A stretch of DNA of 44,601 bases from Chlorokybus atmophyticus (taxonomy: Eukaryota; Streptophyta; Chlorokybophyceae; Chlorokybales; Chlorokybaceae), in NCBI GenBank assembly GCA_009103225.1, contig RHPI01002699.1:10431-55031 (forward strand), given 5' to 3'. Each line of letters starts with the position of its first letter. Position 1 is the stretch's first letter. The notes under the pieces were generated by a model, which was not told the DNA's origin, made no database searches, and saw nothing but the letters and a program-made list of their open reading frames with translations. Positions 31,185 through 43,211 of this stretch are shown here, piece after piece. The position numbers and the translations under genes are program-made.

Positions 31185-32444
31185 GTAGTGCTGGGTGGTG
31201 TCCCCTCGTGTGCTGGTGTGCAGGGTGAAGTTGAGGCTGTGGCAGTTGGCGAGCTTTGAGCGGGTGGTGTATATAGACGCAGACATGCTCGCGGTGCAGA
31301 ACATTGACGACTTGTTCGACATCGCCATGCCACATGGTGCAAACAACAACACACTTGCACACACACGGGTGTCATTGTCCGAAGGGTATTGCATCTTGAT
31401 GTGGTTGTATTGTGTGCAGACGGGTTGCTTGCGGCTCGTGACTGCTGGTGCGGGCATTGTAATAAAGACGAGCGCGAGGCTTGCCAATGCAAATGCGACA
31501 AAGGGGCAGCAAGCACCTTCATCGATTATGCGGTAATCATGCGGCTCACTTGTGCATAGATGATGCTCATAGAGCAGAGACAGGGGCAAAAATTGTGTTT
31601 GTGACTCACTTTGTCGTGTCGCTCAGGGCAACCTGGACGTCACGGTGGGCGGCACCCACCTTGCCAGCTACTTCAACGCCGGGTTGCTTGTGCTGGAACC
31701 CAACTGCGCAGTCTTTGAGGTACAGATTGACAATCCCCAACGCTGGCTCTGAAATGTGTACTGTATTTGCTTTGGTATCGCATATGCACTCAGGACATGG
31801 TGCGCCAGCTGTCGACGGGTACGACTTCACCAAGTACCGCCTTGCAGAGCAGGTGAGAAACAAAACGACACATGCATCGTTATATAATTCATCAATACAC
31901 AAATTACTTCACACAGTTACGCTTTGTAGTACTGCATCACTGAGCGCTCGTGTACACTTTGCAGGACTTTTTGAACGAGTACTACGCGGACCGGTGGACG
32001 GCGCTGCCGTACGCGTACAACGCGCTGAAGCTGTTGAGTCTCTGCCACAAGCGCATGTGGCGGGCGTCCCAACTCAAAGCCATCCACTTCAATGACTTCA
32101 AGCCCTGGAAACTGCCCAAAGTAAGCAAGTTTGTAAGAGTTTGGTTGCATGCTCAAAAACAACACGCGCACGTACATGCGCGCATGCGCACACACACATA
32201 CAAGCTTCTTGTGCTTCCCACACAGGTGCTCGGGTTGGGTGCGCGGCCGTACTGTGAGTACCACAACGCACTGGCACCAACTCTGTTGAGCGACGAACGC
32301 ATCATTGAGGCCATGCGTGCCGTCAAGTGGTCTGAGCCCGATCGCAATGTCACGAAGCCGCTGCTTCAGATATACGTGTGCTGGTGGGCCACATTTGACC
32401 GCGCTGTCGATGTGCGCAAGTGTCTCATAGACTGCTTGCGGTAG
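30724..32444 (+). CDS. Glycogenin-like GT8 glycosyltransferase, with frame lesions
   Basis: Family GT8 enzymes transfer a sugar from a nucleotide-sugar (glycogenin, galactinol synthase, GUX-like). Exons: 30724-31122, 31224-31336, 31420-31532, 31627-31719, 31794-31852, 31965-32120, 32226-32444. Visible landmarks are HAYVTLLTDSGYIPGV near the start, the metal-binding DxD in ERVVYIDADMLAVQNIDDLFD, YFNAGLLVLEPN, DFLNEYYADRWTALPYAYNA and IHFNDFKPWKLPK. Exon 3 adds a Cys-rich insert (ARDCWCGHCNKDEREACQCK). Three breaks occur: a frame change after GYIPGV (~30889), an in-frame TGA at ~30995, and one missing base in exon 5 (59 nt where 60 are needed, at the ggg of ~31817). The other junctions are exact. 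Either the draft sequence has indels or the gene is freshly decaying. No transmembrane segment was seen, so location is unclear. Confidence 0.82.
31152..31183. repeat. CAA/ACA trinucleotide microsatellite
   Basis: About ten uninterrupted caa units within intron 1 of the GT8 gene, between donor 31123 and acceptor 31223. Confidence 0.95.
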
Positions 32445-33038
32445 AATGACAAATGCGTGCATCTCAGCTTTTGCCGAAGACACGTTGATCAGGAATAAGC
32501 GGTAGTAGTGAGGACAGGCGTAGAGGACCCCACCGTTCCCTCATGTTGCATAAGAGAGGCTTGTTTCCAGCAGTTTCCAATGCCATCGTGTGCATTCATC
32601 TCGGTGAGGTTAGCTTTACCATGGTTGTTACATGTGCACTGCTGTTCTACAGAGTTTGCTTCGCACAACTCCACGCTGTTATGTATACAAGCTCATGTTA
32701 TGGCTAACGCACGGTGTCAGCAGGGCTTGCATTGCTACGTACATTGCAAGCGCAATGTTCAATGTACAAGCTTGCCAAAGACATGGACTAAGCATGCCAA
32801 GTGAGCTGGCAAGTACAGTAGTAGTATATGTAATGTGATGGTGTCCATCTAGAGGTGTAGAGTGCAATGGTGTCATTGTTGCCACACCCGAGCACTCAAT
32901 GCGGGCACAACCTCCAAACAAGCAACCTGCTGTAAACAACCACCCTGGTGCTCTCTAACTGCTTATTGCAGATATATACTTTTACTCGTAGCCCATGCCG
33001 ACAGGGCAATGGGCCTAGATATATGTCTACAGAAATCA
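32445..33038. other. Intergenic space between convergent genes
   Basis: The GT8 gene ends at 32444 on the plus strand and the augmin gene ends at 33039 on the minus strand, so this holds two 3' untranslated regions. Several gtgt/acaagctt-type short repeats were noticed, with no gene and no clear polyadenylation motif. Confidence 0.5.
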
Positions 33039-36000
33039 CTACAGCAGCGCAGCACGCAGCTGGCGAATCCTGGCTAGCCAATCTGAACCAGTGAGCCCTT
33101 CATGCCGTACCAATGAACCTAAACAATACCCACCCGGTTGCGACCACCAGTCTTCGATGACCGCTTGCAGTTGCTGAGAAGCTGCCCATGCATCGGTAGC
33201 CTCCTTTTGGGCAGCTTGTAGCTTGGGTAGTAATGTTCTCGCCGCCGCTTCATCCAGGCTCTGCAATACCTGCGCATCACACACCGATGAGGATTGCCTG
33301 GGTAATCTGCTACCTGAGTGCGTGCAATGGTGTTGGGGCGCGGGCTGCCTACCGAAGACAATCGTACAAGTCGCGAGTCTGCATCAGCTTTCTGCGCCGC
33401 TTCCTCCAAGAGCTCTTGGCGAGCAATCTTTATTTGTTGATTACGATCCTCGCATGCCTATGCCCCAACCGACAAGTCAGCTGGTGACATGAGCAGTGCC
33501 AACAGTGACATTGGAAATTGTTTGTATTGTGGTGCACGGCATAGCCAAACCAGCCTACATACCTCATGGCACTCAGCAACTGCCATAAGCAACTTCTCTG
33601 CAGAGTAAGCGGGCCCAACAAGCCCGTCAGCAGCCTCCAACACTTGCGCCCAAGCCGTGTTGTCCGCTGTTTGAGTACCAGTGCTCGCTTTTGATGACAA
33701 CGCCAGAGCAACTTGCTGGTTGGTTGGGAGCATCGACCTGCCTTTATCCGGCACTCGGCACCAAGGGACCTGGCGGAGCTCTTTGCTCTCCCTTTCAGCC
33801 CATCTTGGCAACGCAGAGGCCTGTCCACGTATTGCTGCACTTTCATATGCACAAAGCTGATGTGCTTGACTGCTATGCATCAAACGCGCCGTAGGCATGC
33901 ACTGCGTAACACACGTCAAAAGGATGCATCTTGGAAGACTTGACCGAAAGCTAAGCAATAGTGCACTAGTTCAGCGCCTTTGGCGAACACTGAGGCTGAA
34001 ATGCACCCACGCAAATTTGTAATTGTATGCACCTTTGCCATGTGCCTGCGCATGCAATGCTGCAGTTACATAATGACCTTATGACTCAATGACATACCTG
34101 ATGCCGAATGCTGTCTTGGATAGGGGCGAGCAGCACGTGTGCCTCTTGTTGACACATGGCCGACCGCGTCACCCAGCTTTCCACCAGTTGCTAAAAACAA
34201 GTCTCTCATAAATCACTGCAATTGGTGAATGCAAGATGGGTGGCACCTGGCGAGCGTACCGCATTGGTATACACCAGCTGTTGTAGCCTTGCATCTGCTT
34301 GCTGCTGCGCTGCATCTGCAGCCTGAATAACCTGTATATGGACAAATCCTCAGCTCCATTAAAAATCATAGGCAGGGGACATCAACTATGCTTACCTGCA
34401 AGCACTGCTCCAACTTGGCCTTCACAGCCAAGCCCTCATTTCGCAACTGCGACAATCGCGCCTGCTCCTCACGCAAAACTGTAAGTGTGGCTAAGGCTTG
34501 CGCTAGGTCCTCGTCAGCTGCCTGCATACACTGATTTTAGTCAAGTGCAGACAAAGCAACAAGTTGACAAATTATAAAATCATAAAATAGCTACGGAGGA
34601 GTGAGCATATCACTTGACACACACAGCTATAGTTGCAGTAACAGGCCAACTTATGTGATGTGCACAGTATGCTGACCCGCATCTATCATAACACTACTTG
34701 CTACCACGAGTTACTTCATACTGCAGTTTCAGCACGAGATATCGCTGAACTAATGGACAATACCATATCCATCAAGCAACCAGCAAGTAGTCCTACCTCA
34801 AGGGTGCAATTGCAGAAGTAACGATGACGTGAAACTATGCGCTTTCCAATGAAGCCTTACCGTATGCTGATTGCTTTGCACTGACTCCCTGGCAGCAGCT
34901 GCGTCTTGAGCTTCAACTTGAAGCCTCAAGGCTGCCGCTTGATTCCACAGCTGCTCGGTGGCAGCAAACTGAGCAGCATGCGCTGATTGCATCTGCATCA
35001 GCGCTTGCTCGATGCTTGTGCCTGATGCATCTATCAACTGATGTAGCTGTGGTTGTGCTACTCCTAACTGGTACAAGTGCCGTGCTTGATCTTCTGCAGC
35101 ATCAGTAAGCGCCCTGACAAATTGTTCAGGGCCACAGGCAGCCGTGAGCTCCTTCACAGTATCTATCAGCAACAAGCTCGCACAATCCACTTCCGAATTC
35201 CGCAACCGCTCCTGCAACACCGTGCATGCTCTCCCTACTTCACCCCTGCATGCCTCCTCATCCATGCTCGCACGGCTCTGCACGCTGTCCAGCATCCCCT
35301 GCAGCTGAGCCTGCCGGTTGTTGAACTCCATCAACAGCATGCTGCAGCGGCGGTCCTGAGCATTGAGCAATACCAGCTGCTGCTCAACGTCCCTTAGCTC
35401 AGCTTCCTCGGCATCCACTTGACATCTCTCAGTGTTGAGATCGTCCACCTGCTGCCTGAGCTCGGCCTGCGCGCGATCCGCCTCCAGCCTCGCATCCTGA
35501 AGCTCAGCCAGAGCGTCCGCCTTTTCTTTCAGCAACTGCTCGTGTGGGTCGTCCTGCAGCAGCCCGTGCAGGCGGAGGTTCTCGCGCACCGTGCGGGCCC
35601 TTTCTTCGGATCGCAGGTGCGACAGCAAGTACTCCCAAAGATCCACCGCATTGCCCCTGATGAAAATGCCAAGGCTCAACGCAACGCACGCTCATGCATG
35701 CGCGCACGCGCAGGCAATGCGCAGACGCATATAAACATGCAATCGAGCAGCTCATGAAGCAAGACTGTGGATGGCAAAAATACTTGACTGGTGCAATGCG
35801 TAAGGAGAAATGCAACTTATACAGGCTATATCAAGTTTTAAAAGTGATATGACATTTCGGAACCAGCAGCCATCTATGAAAAGCATCTATAACAAGCAAT
35901 GCAGCGCCGTCGTTAAGAACGTATAGGTTGAGGCAAATGAGGCATCAGCTTATGTTTGAGGTTCCTGTTGGCATTGTGTGTGCGTCTATACTTGCCGGCA

Positions 36001-36171
36001 GAGCCTTTGCAAGGCGGCGACGGTTGGCAGCGGTCCAGTGTAGCCGAGCTCGCAACCCGCCCACTTCAACACCCGCTGTGCCAGCGCCGCCTCGCTCCTC
36101 GACGAGCTCGTCGATGCCCCCGAAACCCCGGCGGCCGTCCCCCCGCCGGGCGGCGGCCGCCCTGCCCTCAT
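33039..36171 (-). CDS. Augmin complex subunit 5 (HAUS5/AUG5-like)
   Basis: Augmin recruits gamma-tubulin to existing microtubules to branch spindle and other arrays. Eight exons (minus): 36171-35996, 35656-34861, 34521-34396, 34331-34260, 34190-34098, 33856-33563, 33457-33353, 33269-33039. They join in frame to 630 aa; human HAUS5 is about 633. The N-terminus has the family signature: RVLKWAGCELGYTGPLPTVA, LQRLC, then GNAVDLWEYLLSHLRSEE and RTVRENLRLHGLL. The middle is long coiled coil (EKADALAELQDARLEADRAQ...). The C-terminus carries the conserved VIEDWWSQPGG...GLTGSDWLARIRQL. Exon 1 joins exon 2 in phase only if the intron uses a GC donor (gcaagt at 35995-35990) with acceptor catcag. The ATG at 36171 follows a short leader. 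The gene is divergent from the J-protein gene. Confidence 0.9.
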
Positions 36172-36400
36172 CGCCGCCGCTGCTGCCGCCGCCGCCCAAA
36201 ACCCTAAATTTCAAATCTGCGCTGCTTACTGTTTGGCGCCAACCGATCGCAACGGTTCAGTTAGAACACTTGGTGATGCATGAGCAAAAGCAGCTGTTCA
36301 TTGAGCACATTGATGCGGATCGTTGTGCTCAGTGGTTCATCAAACCTCGCAATGCACCTGTACCAGATTGGAGTCAACGACACACCTGCCACGTGGCAGT
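36172..36400. promoter_or_regulatory. Shared divergent promoter with E2F-like palindrome and telo-box
   Basis: 229 bp separate the start codons of the minus-strand augmin gene and the plus-strand J-protein gene. Within it, TTGGCGCCAA at 36233-36242 (in tttggcgcc context) matches the E2F/DP consensus TTTSGCGC, and AAACCCTAA at 36198-36206 matches the plant telo-box. In plants these elements accompany S-phase or proliferation-linked genes, which suits augmin. Function here is inferred from sequence only. Confidence 0.55.
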
Positions 36401-38694
36401 ATGGCTCGCCACCTGGCGGCAGCGGCGAAGGGGGTGTTGGCGCTGGGCGCAGCTGGGCGCCGGCAAGTGCATTCTGCCTCCTCCCACATGAAGCTCGATC
36501 TCTATCAGGTGCTGGGGCTCAAACCCGGGTGCCCGCAGGAGCACGTCAAGCCCGCCTTCTACCAGGTGCGTTTGCTTACGCATGTACGCCAGTTGGACTG
36601 TGACTGCTTGTGTTAAAGCCATCAAAGTGGGAGGCTGAAAGCTTGCTGCATTCTGCATGCTATATGCTGTGTGGTTGACAGCAACCCAGCTTGAAACTCT
36701 GTTTCATGTGAGTCAGATGGCCAAGAGGCTTCACCCTGACAGTGCCGGTGGGTCAGGCGAGAGCGCAGCAGCGTTTGTAGCGCTCGTTGCGGCCTACGAG
36801 GTACTGCCTTGTGTGGATTCGCTGTAGACCTACGTGTTACCTATAACTGCAACATGTCACTTGCCGCAGTTTCAAGCGTTGATTCTGCAAGTTGGCATGT
36901 GATTTTTGGCTGTCTGGTGGCACTACTGGTAGGTGTATGGTAGCTCTTTCACCGGCTGATGATGGTCGCGGCTGTTGCATGCATTGGGGGACCGCACTTT
37001 CAGGTTCTTGGCGATCCTCACAGGCGCAAGCGCTATGACGCCAATTACAAGCCTGCCATGCATAACGACACTCCTCACTTCCATCAGCGAACTGCAGGGT
37101 AAGGCCCATGCACGCTTCCACACGTGCACTATGTCGCCAACAGCCATGCTTACAACAGCTGCAGCAGACTGAGAACAGCCTTGCACACGCTCACGTGTTT
37201 GGCAATTTGCTGCCAATGTTCAGCTATTTAAAAGAAGAGCATGCCATGTTTGCACCAGCAGGTGATCTTGCTGTGTATGCGTGCAGGACAACGGCAGCGG
37301 GTTCAACCGCGTCACATTCTGCAGATGCCTCGGACATTCCCCGCTATGAGAGCAGCGCGGGCAGCGACTTCTCTTCCGAACTGGATGCTGCCACAGCGAG
37401 TTGGCTGAGCCGCTACTCTACTGTAGCAGCATGGGTTTACCGCCACAGCGGCGTTGAGATTAAGATGACAAAGGAGTTCTATCACGCATTGCGACTTGCC
37501 TACGCTGGCCCTGAGGTCAGTTCTGTTTCTGAACACGACATAAACAGTGTTGTTTGATGCTTTCTTGTCTGCAGCTTCAAGTTAGAGAGAGCTTTCCACA
37601 GTACTTTGAGGCGGATGAACGCACCACGCAAGACTGCGATCACGTGCTTCAGATGGTGCGCGGGAGGGATTTGCTTGGATATGTGAGATTGGAGCCGGAT
37701 GTGGATTGCCTGTCAGCAAACCTGAAGACCCTCCCTGCATCGCGCTGGCATGATTGCAACGCACGTATGGACGCATATGAGGAGGATTGTGAGCCATCCT
37801 CGTCGAGAAGAGAGTCTCATAAGCATGCGTCCTCGTCGCATGGTGATGAGGACTGGCATGAGTCATGTGAAGCAAACTTCTGCACATTGCAATTGGTCTG
37901 CGATGATGAAGTTATTGCGGTGTCAAGGCGAAAGCGCAGGAGGCATGCGAGAAATGGCTGGGAGGACTGCATAAGTGTACTCGCACGGGATGTAGATACT
38001 GATGGCGATGCGTTTACCGAGGTTGCAACAGTAGTCGGCCCTTACCTCAATCGACAAAGTGGTGCACTTTCGCAAAGAAGTGTGTTCACTGCAAACGGCC
38101 GCATGACACATTCATTGCACGAGTTCACGACCCCTTTTGTAAGTATCTTGACACAGCTTGCGTGGCTCCCTGTGCAATGGCGTTTCTTAAGATGTGCTGC
38201 TACCAGGTGCGGCATATGCATTGGATGCGCATGTTGAGCAACGGCAAGGCTGCCTGCGAGTGCAGCTCCCAGCGCGCGAAGCTTCCACCTGCGCGGTATA
38301 CCTGCGATGCACATGCTTGTGCTTGGTTGTATTGTAAGCAGAGGCCAATGAATGCTTTGCGTGGTCTGGCATGTTGGTAAGTGTGCAATACCTTGATACT
38401 TTTGTGTTGGGAAGGTTGTGGCTGTTTGCCCCGCGGGAAGCTTCGCACAACGGGGGCGGTTGGTACTTTGAGCGCTACTCTTCGCAGGATTACGTGCGGC
38501 ACCGCACGCCTTTTGCCAAGGCCATACCTATCGATTACACCAAGCCTTTCAGAGCCGACGCTGGCTCCCTTCATCCTGCGGCGTACGTGCTGGCGGCGGC
38601 ATACAGCACACTTGATGCTGAAGCCGCGTGTCAACCTTCTGGTTTGCGCAGTGCTCTGGAGTGGGCGCAGAAGGCGTTTTGGCACAGACAATGA
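36401..38694 (+). CDS. Mitochondrial J-domain (DnaJ) co-chaperone
   Basis: J-proteins stimulate Hsp70 ATPase. Seven exons: 36401-36565, 36717-36800, 37004-37098, 37287-37515, 37575-38138, 38207-38295, 38415-38694. They join in frame to 501 aa. Residues 1-29 (MARHLAAAAKGVLALGAAG then RRQVHSASS) are basic, Ala-rich and lack acidic residues, like a mitochondrial presequence. The J-domain (about 30-100) contains LYQVLGLKPGC, the HPD tripeptide (61-63) in MAKRLHPD and VLGDPHRRKRYD. The middle is rich in charged residues. The C-terminus has a conserved-looking block: CECSSQRAKLPPAR joined across the last intron to LWLFAPREASHNGGGWYFER. No Cys-rich zinc domain is present, so this is a type III J-protein. 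The start is chosen for the presequence; an internal ATG at 36488 would omit it. TGTAA follows the stop by one base. Confidence 0.9.
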
Positions 38695-39202
38695 TGTAAA
38701 GCACTGTTGCATGGCAGCTTTTACCTAGCGGTTTTTCTGCAGGGTTAGCGCAAGAATAATAATTCGTACTATACCTGGCTGCCCGGTTAGGTTGTTGTAC
38801 TTCATCATGGCGGCTGGCGTTCCGCATTGCAAGTCGAATGTGCGATACACCATGTGTAATGTTGTCACTTGCAGATGTGAAATCCACCATTGAATGTACA
38901 CACGTGCATGATATCTCCACAGTGTCACGCTAGTCCCCACGCGATGATGCATACAAGCATAAAAGCATACAAGGTCGTGTCGGTCCAGCACAGTTCAGTC
39001 TATGGTTCAAGGTCGTTGTGCCAAGCAAAATGCGACCGTAGCAACGCGTGTCACCGTGCAAATACATAACATGCAGGATAATTCATTGTAAATAGTAGCC
39101 CAAGTTCTCACTCGAGCTGCACGTGACAGAGAGCATGTCCAGTGTACTAGCACCCACTCATTGGCGGTTACTGCGCATACAGTCATGTCCTAGACTTATC
39201 AG
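38695..39202. other. 3' flank of the J-protein gene
   Basis: The sequence tgtaa (38696-38700) directly after the stop resembles the green-algal polyadenylation signal, but it lies unusually close. No gene was recognised in the rest. Confidence 0.4.
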
Positions 39203-40031
39203 CTACGCACTTAACTCGCAATGGCTCCTACGTTGATGAGAACTGCATAAGAACCTAAAGATAAAGGGCCTTCTAAAGTGGGCCATCCGCTGCACAGATG
39301 TTTCTTGTGGCCCCCAAGTTGATGTGGGTTCATACCCAAGCCGCGGTTGCCGCCACCTTCTCAGCTTTGCCGTCACGTTGATGCACTTTGCGCAGACAAA
39401 GCACACGCAAATAGCGCACGCACCCACGCATTCCCACGCGCTGAAGTATTTCGCCAAATTCCAATTCAAGCCACAATCTTGTCTTGTGAATGCTTGCCTG
39501 TACAGTGTTGTCCTTCAAACACAGCCCGACTCTCACAGGTCCAGAGTGTAACTATTATCATGGCCAGCCACAACCATGGTCTGCTTCATACCAACCACCA
39601 ACACAACAGCCAAGGTCAAGCACATGAGCGGTTCCAGTGTGCAAACACATGGCATGCGCGCATGCGGGCGCGTCCGTGCGCTGGCATAGCCTGCTGAGTC
39701 TGGATTGCAAAAAGTCCCTATCCAAGCCACACTGCTTTGTGTGAGTCACTGTCCCCATTACATTGCTCTCCGCATCCCAACAGTAACGGGTGATAGGGTA
39801 ATCTCTGTCAAGGATATCAAAAGCCACAATCATGGCCGGGTCTTCACACCTACCCATCAGCACAGCCGCAACAATCTAGGGGCCCAGCACACAAGCACTG
39901 CCTGTGTGGGTGACCTGGAGACAAGTCGCGCACGACGCGTGTCCAGCTTCATGAATCATGAATGCGCGTTCAACGAGGAGCCTCTACATTCATCTGAATG
40001 GAGGCAATGCGCTCCACCACTACTAGAATGA
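39203..40031 (-). other. Tandemly duplicated unknown coding module with HEAGH motif
   Basis: Two stretches on the minus strand align with each other. One (~39865-39700) reads GRCEDPAMIVAFDILDRDYP and later NVMGTVTHTKQCGLDRDFLQ. The other (~39600-39400) reads GMKQTMVVAGHDNSYTLDL and then NTVQASIHKTRLWLEL. Their plus-strand DNA is also similar (caaccatggtctgcttcata against caatcatggccgggtcttca). Upstream at 39939-39953 is HEAGH in FMIHEAGHASCATCL, ending at a possible gtcacc donor. HExxH is the zinc motif of many metalloproteases, but five residues are weak evidence. The pieces are interrupted by stops, so this may be a decayed gene or exons that I cannot join. Confidence 0.35.
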
Positions 40032-40232
40032 ACTACACTGTCGAGCTAACTACGCTCTATGACAAACCTTATAATGCTATATAACACCAAAGCTATCCCC
40101 TGCAACCCTACCCTTCCTTCTAGCTGACAGGTGGCTGAGGGAGCCAACACTTGTCATAAACAACACATTAGCAACAGCGTGAACGTACGCGTGCATTGAT
40201 GTGTGTGTCCCTAGTTGGGTTGTTGTGAACTA

Positions 40233-43125
40233 CTACTGTAGGTCGGCGAGCGTGTCCAGGACGAGGACGAAAGCGTTGTGCGTGTTGAGCGTGATGCGTC
40301 GGTGGTCGAGGGCGGTGGAGCGGTGGTCGCTGCGCCAGTGAGCTGGAGTGGCCACTGCCGCGCACGCCGATGCGGGAAGGGCCTCCTCTACAGCCACCAC
40401 AGGGACCGTGTACAGCCACCTGATGACACATGGTGAGCTACAGTTACAACCGTGCCTGATGGGCGCTCTGTGCATGTATGCGTACATGTGTGCATGCGCG
40501 CGCACTCTACGCGTGCGTGCGCCCTGTGCATTTGTGTGCGAGCGTGCAAGTGCAATTGCGCATGAGCCTGTGCCTGTGCCTGTGCGCATGTGTATGCGAG
40601 GGGGCGTGCACGCGCCATACTTGCAGTCAAAACCTTTCAGATCAGTCTTGAATACCCACGGTTCTGCTGTGATTGCTGCTCATATTGCACAACACAGATG
40701 CTATTCTGGAAGTATAGCGTGCATGTATACACGAGTACACATGCGCATGCGCAAGGCCCTGAGCATAGGCGGAGATGTGTTCAACTTGTGCACGCTGTGC
40801 ATCCGCTGGCTGAAGTCCCCACGTAGCATACACAGCCGTGATGACCAAACAGCATGCAACACTGCCTTACCAACGTAGTTGCACAAGCTATACAATGCAG
40901 CACGTACGCGTAAAACATGCAGTATGGCACAGGACGCATAGAAGTGTGCATGCAGATGAAGTGTGCACGCATGTTGATGCAGCAGGGGAAAGCACCTGTG
41001 TTTGGATGTTCGTGCGTTGAAGAGGAGGCGCACAAGAGCGATATCGAGGGACTCGCCGGTGTCGCTCTCGGGCGTATGCGAGCGAACCGGGGCGGACACG
41101 TCCCCCGCCGCTGTGGCGACCAGCCAGTCAGCGTGCGAGAAGCAACCCGCGAAGCCCAACAAGTTCCTGCGAACACGAACACATGAGCTGGTATTGATGG
41201 CCTGCATCCACACATACATACGCGCACACACGCACATGCATGCATATATGCAGGTGGCTTGCATAACAAGCAAGACACATACAGGCCAGGCTGGTAGGCA
41301 GCAAATGCATGGAGCATGTACATCGATATGATTGTTGCCCGTGATCACCCAACAGTTCCACCACCACCACCACATGCAAATTCCAAAAACATGCGGCATG
41401 TGGTGGGCGGGAGGGGGAGAGGGGGGGGCGGGGGGGGCACACACACTACACGCGCGCATGCATGTCGACATTGTCAGGACGGTTCACTTTCGCTCTCTCC
41501 CTCTCCCTCCACCTCTGTCGTGGTTGAAGATACACACGCGCACATGTGCGCACGCACATGCAGGTGCTTAACGTATCAAGCAACCCACATGCAGACGAAG
41601 CTGATAGGCCGTCTGTGCGTAACTACAAATATGGAGCAATTACAGGGGGGGAAATCTCTATACGTATCTTTCCCACCCCCACCCCACCCATCCACCCCAC
41701 ACACGCGCGCACGCGGACACAAAAGCACACAAACACAAACAGTAACCAACATGCTGCACGTGGGGGGCATGTGCGCCCACAAGCCACACATGCGTGCGCA
41801 AGCACCGGTGTGTGCGCGTGGTCACACTTTTGCACGCCAGCATGTGTACACGCGCAATCCAAGGACTCTCCCTCTCCCTCTCCCTCTCTCCCCGCCCCTC
41901 CCCTCCTCCGCTCTCTGACACATACCCACACGCATTGAGTGTAGCCCAGACTCGCACTCTTTCTCCCACGCACTGGTGCCTTCCCCGCATGCACATGCGT
42001 GCGTGCATGAGCCACCTCACCTGACATTTTGCGGTGCCATGTCGTTGAGTAGCAGTCTCAGCGTGCACTGCGAGGTAGCTTTATTCCACACGAGCAGCTT
42101 CTCCGCGGTCAACACCGCCACCGACGACGGCAGTAGCTCAAAGCCCGTGAGATCATCAAAATCCGGGTGCCTTCTCAACTCCTCGCTATGGACGTTGAGG
42201 ACCACACGCTGCTGGGCCGTGTGGTACACCTGCAGGTTGCCGGAGGTGGGGTTCTGTCTCAGGAGACCGAAGTGAGCGTCGATGTCGTCGGTGGTGTCGG
42301 TGGTGATGAGGGCGCCCGAGCATTTGAACACGGCCGTGTCGTCGTAAGCGTCCATAGGGAGCCAGTCCTTCTCGGTTAGGCCGAGCATGTCCGGAAGACT
42401 GACCACACGGAAACGGTGCTCGCACCACCTGAAAAGGTGACCACGTTAGATGCTTCATGAGACTCTGCCTGTGCACCTGTGACACGCACGCATACAAACA
42501 CGCACACACGCGCGCTCATGCACTCCCACGAGCGTTCATATGCTTGCAAGACCTAGAAACACGGAAACACGTAGACAGCGCGCGGGTTGCCATGTAAGAC
42601 AACGGACGACATCAAGGCAAGAATATGCAAACAATGACTTTTGGTGATAGACATGATTGAGTCGACATGTTGTACTAGATATGCCAAACAACCGCATTCC
42701 CCAGCTCTGTCTCTATAAACGGGACTGCTCTAGAAACAGTGGAAGTACTCTCGCCAATGAGTGTTTGCAGGTGTACTTTGTGCAGCAGACCGCCAGCATG
42801 AAGCCCCACCCATGGCCCATGCTATCGGGGTGGATGCAAACGTGCGGCGCTTCTGGACTGACACTGTGGATGTACGTACGCGCGCATGCATGGACACAAG
42901 TGCACGCATACACGTGGTCACAGTGACCCCGAGGCTTCCACGGACCTTCCGGTGGCGTCGAGTCCTTCGTCTTTGTAGAGCAGTGCGTGCGTGGCGTTGG
43001 CGGCCAGGAGTCGGTTGCTTGGCGGGAGCGTCACATTCTGGCCCGGGCCGCCCCACACGCGCGCGCGGGTGTCGAGGTCCCACAGCTGCAGCTCACCGGG
43101 GGCGTTCTGCGCATGACACAACAGG

Positions 43126-43211
<86 letters not shown>

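Noticed and set aside
35928-36491. 187-codon plus-strand frame rich in Pro/Ala
   Set aside because: It is antisense to exon 1 of the augmin gene and to the divergent promoter; composition comes from GCC-rich DNA.
39326-39345. T-arm-like string gggttcataccc
   Set aside because: No A-box or cloverleaf can be built upstream; a short chance hairpin.
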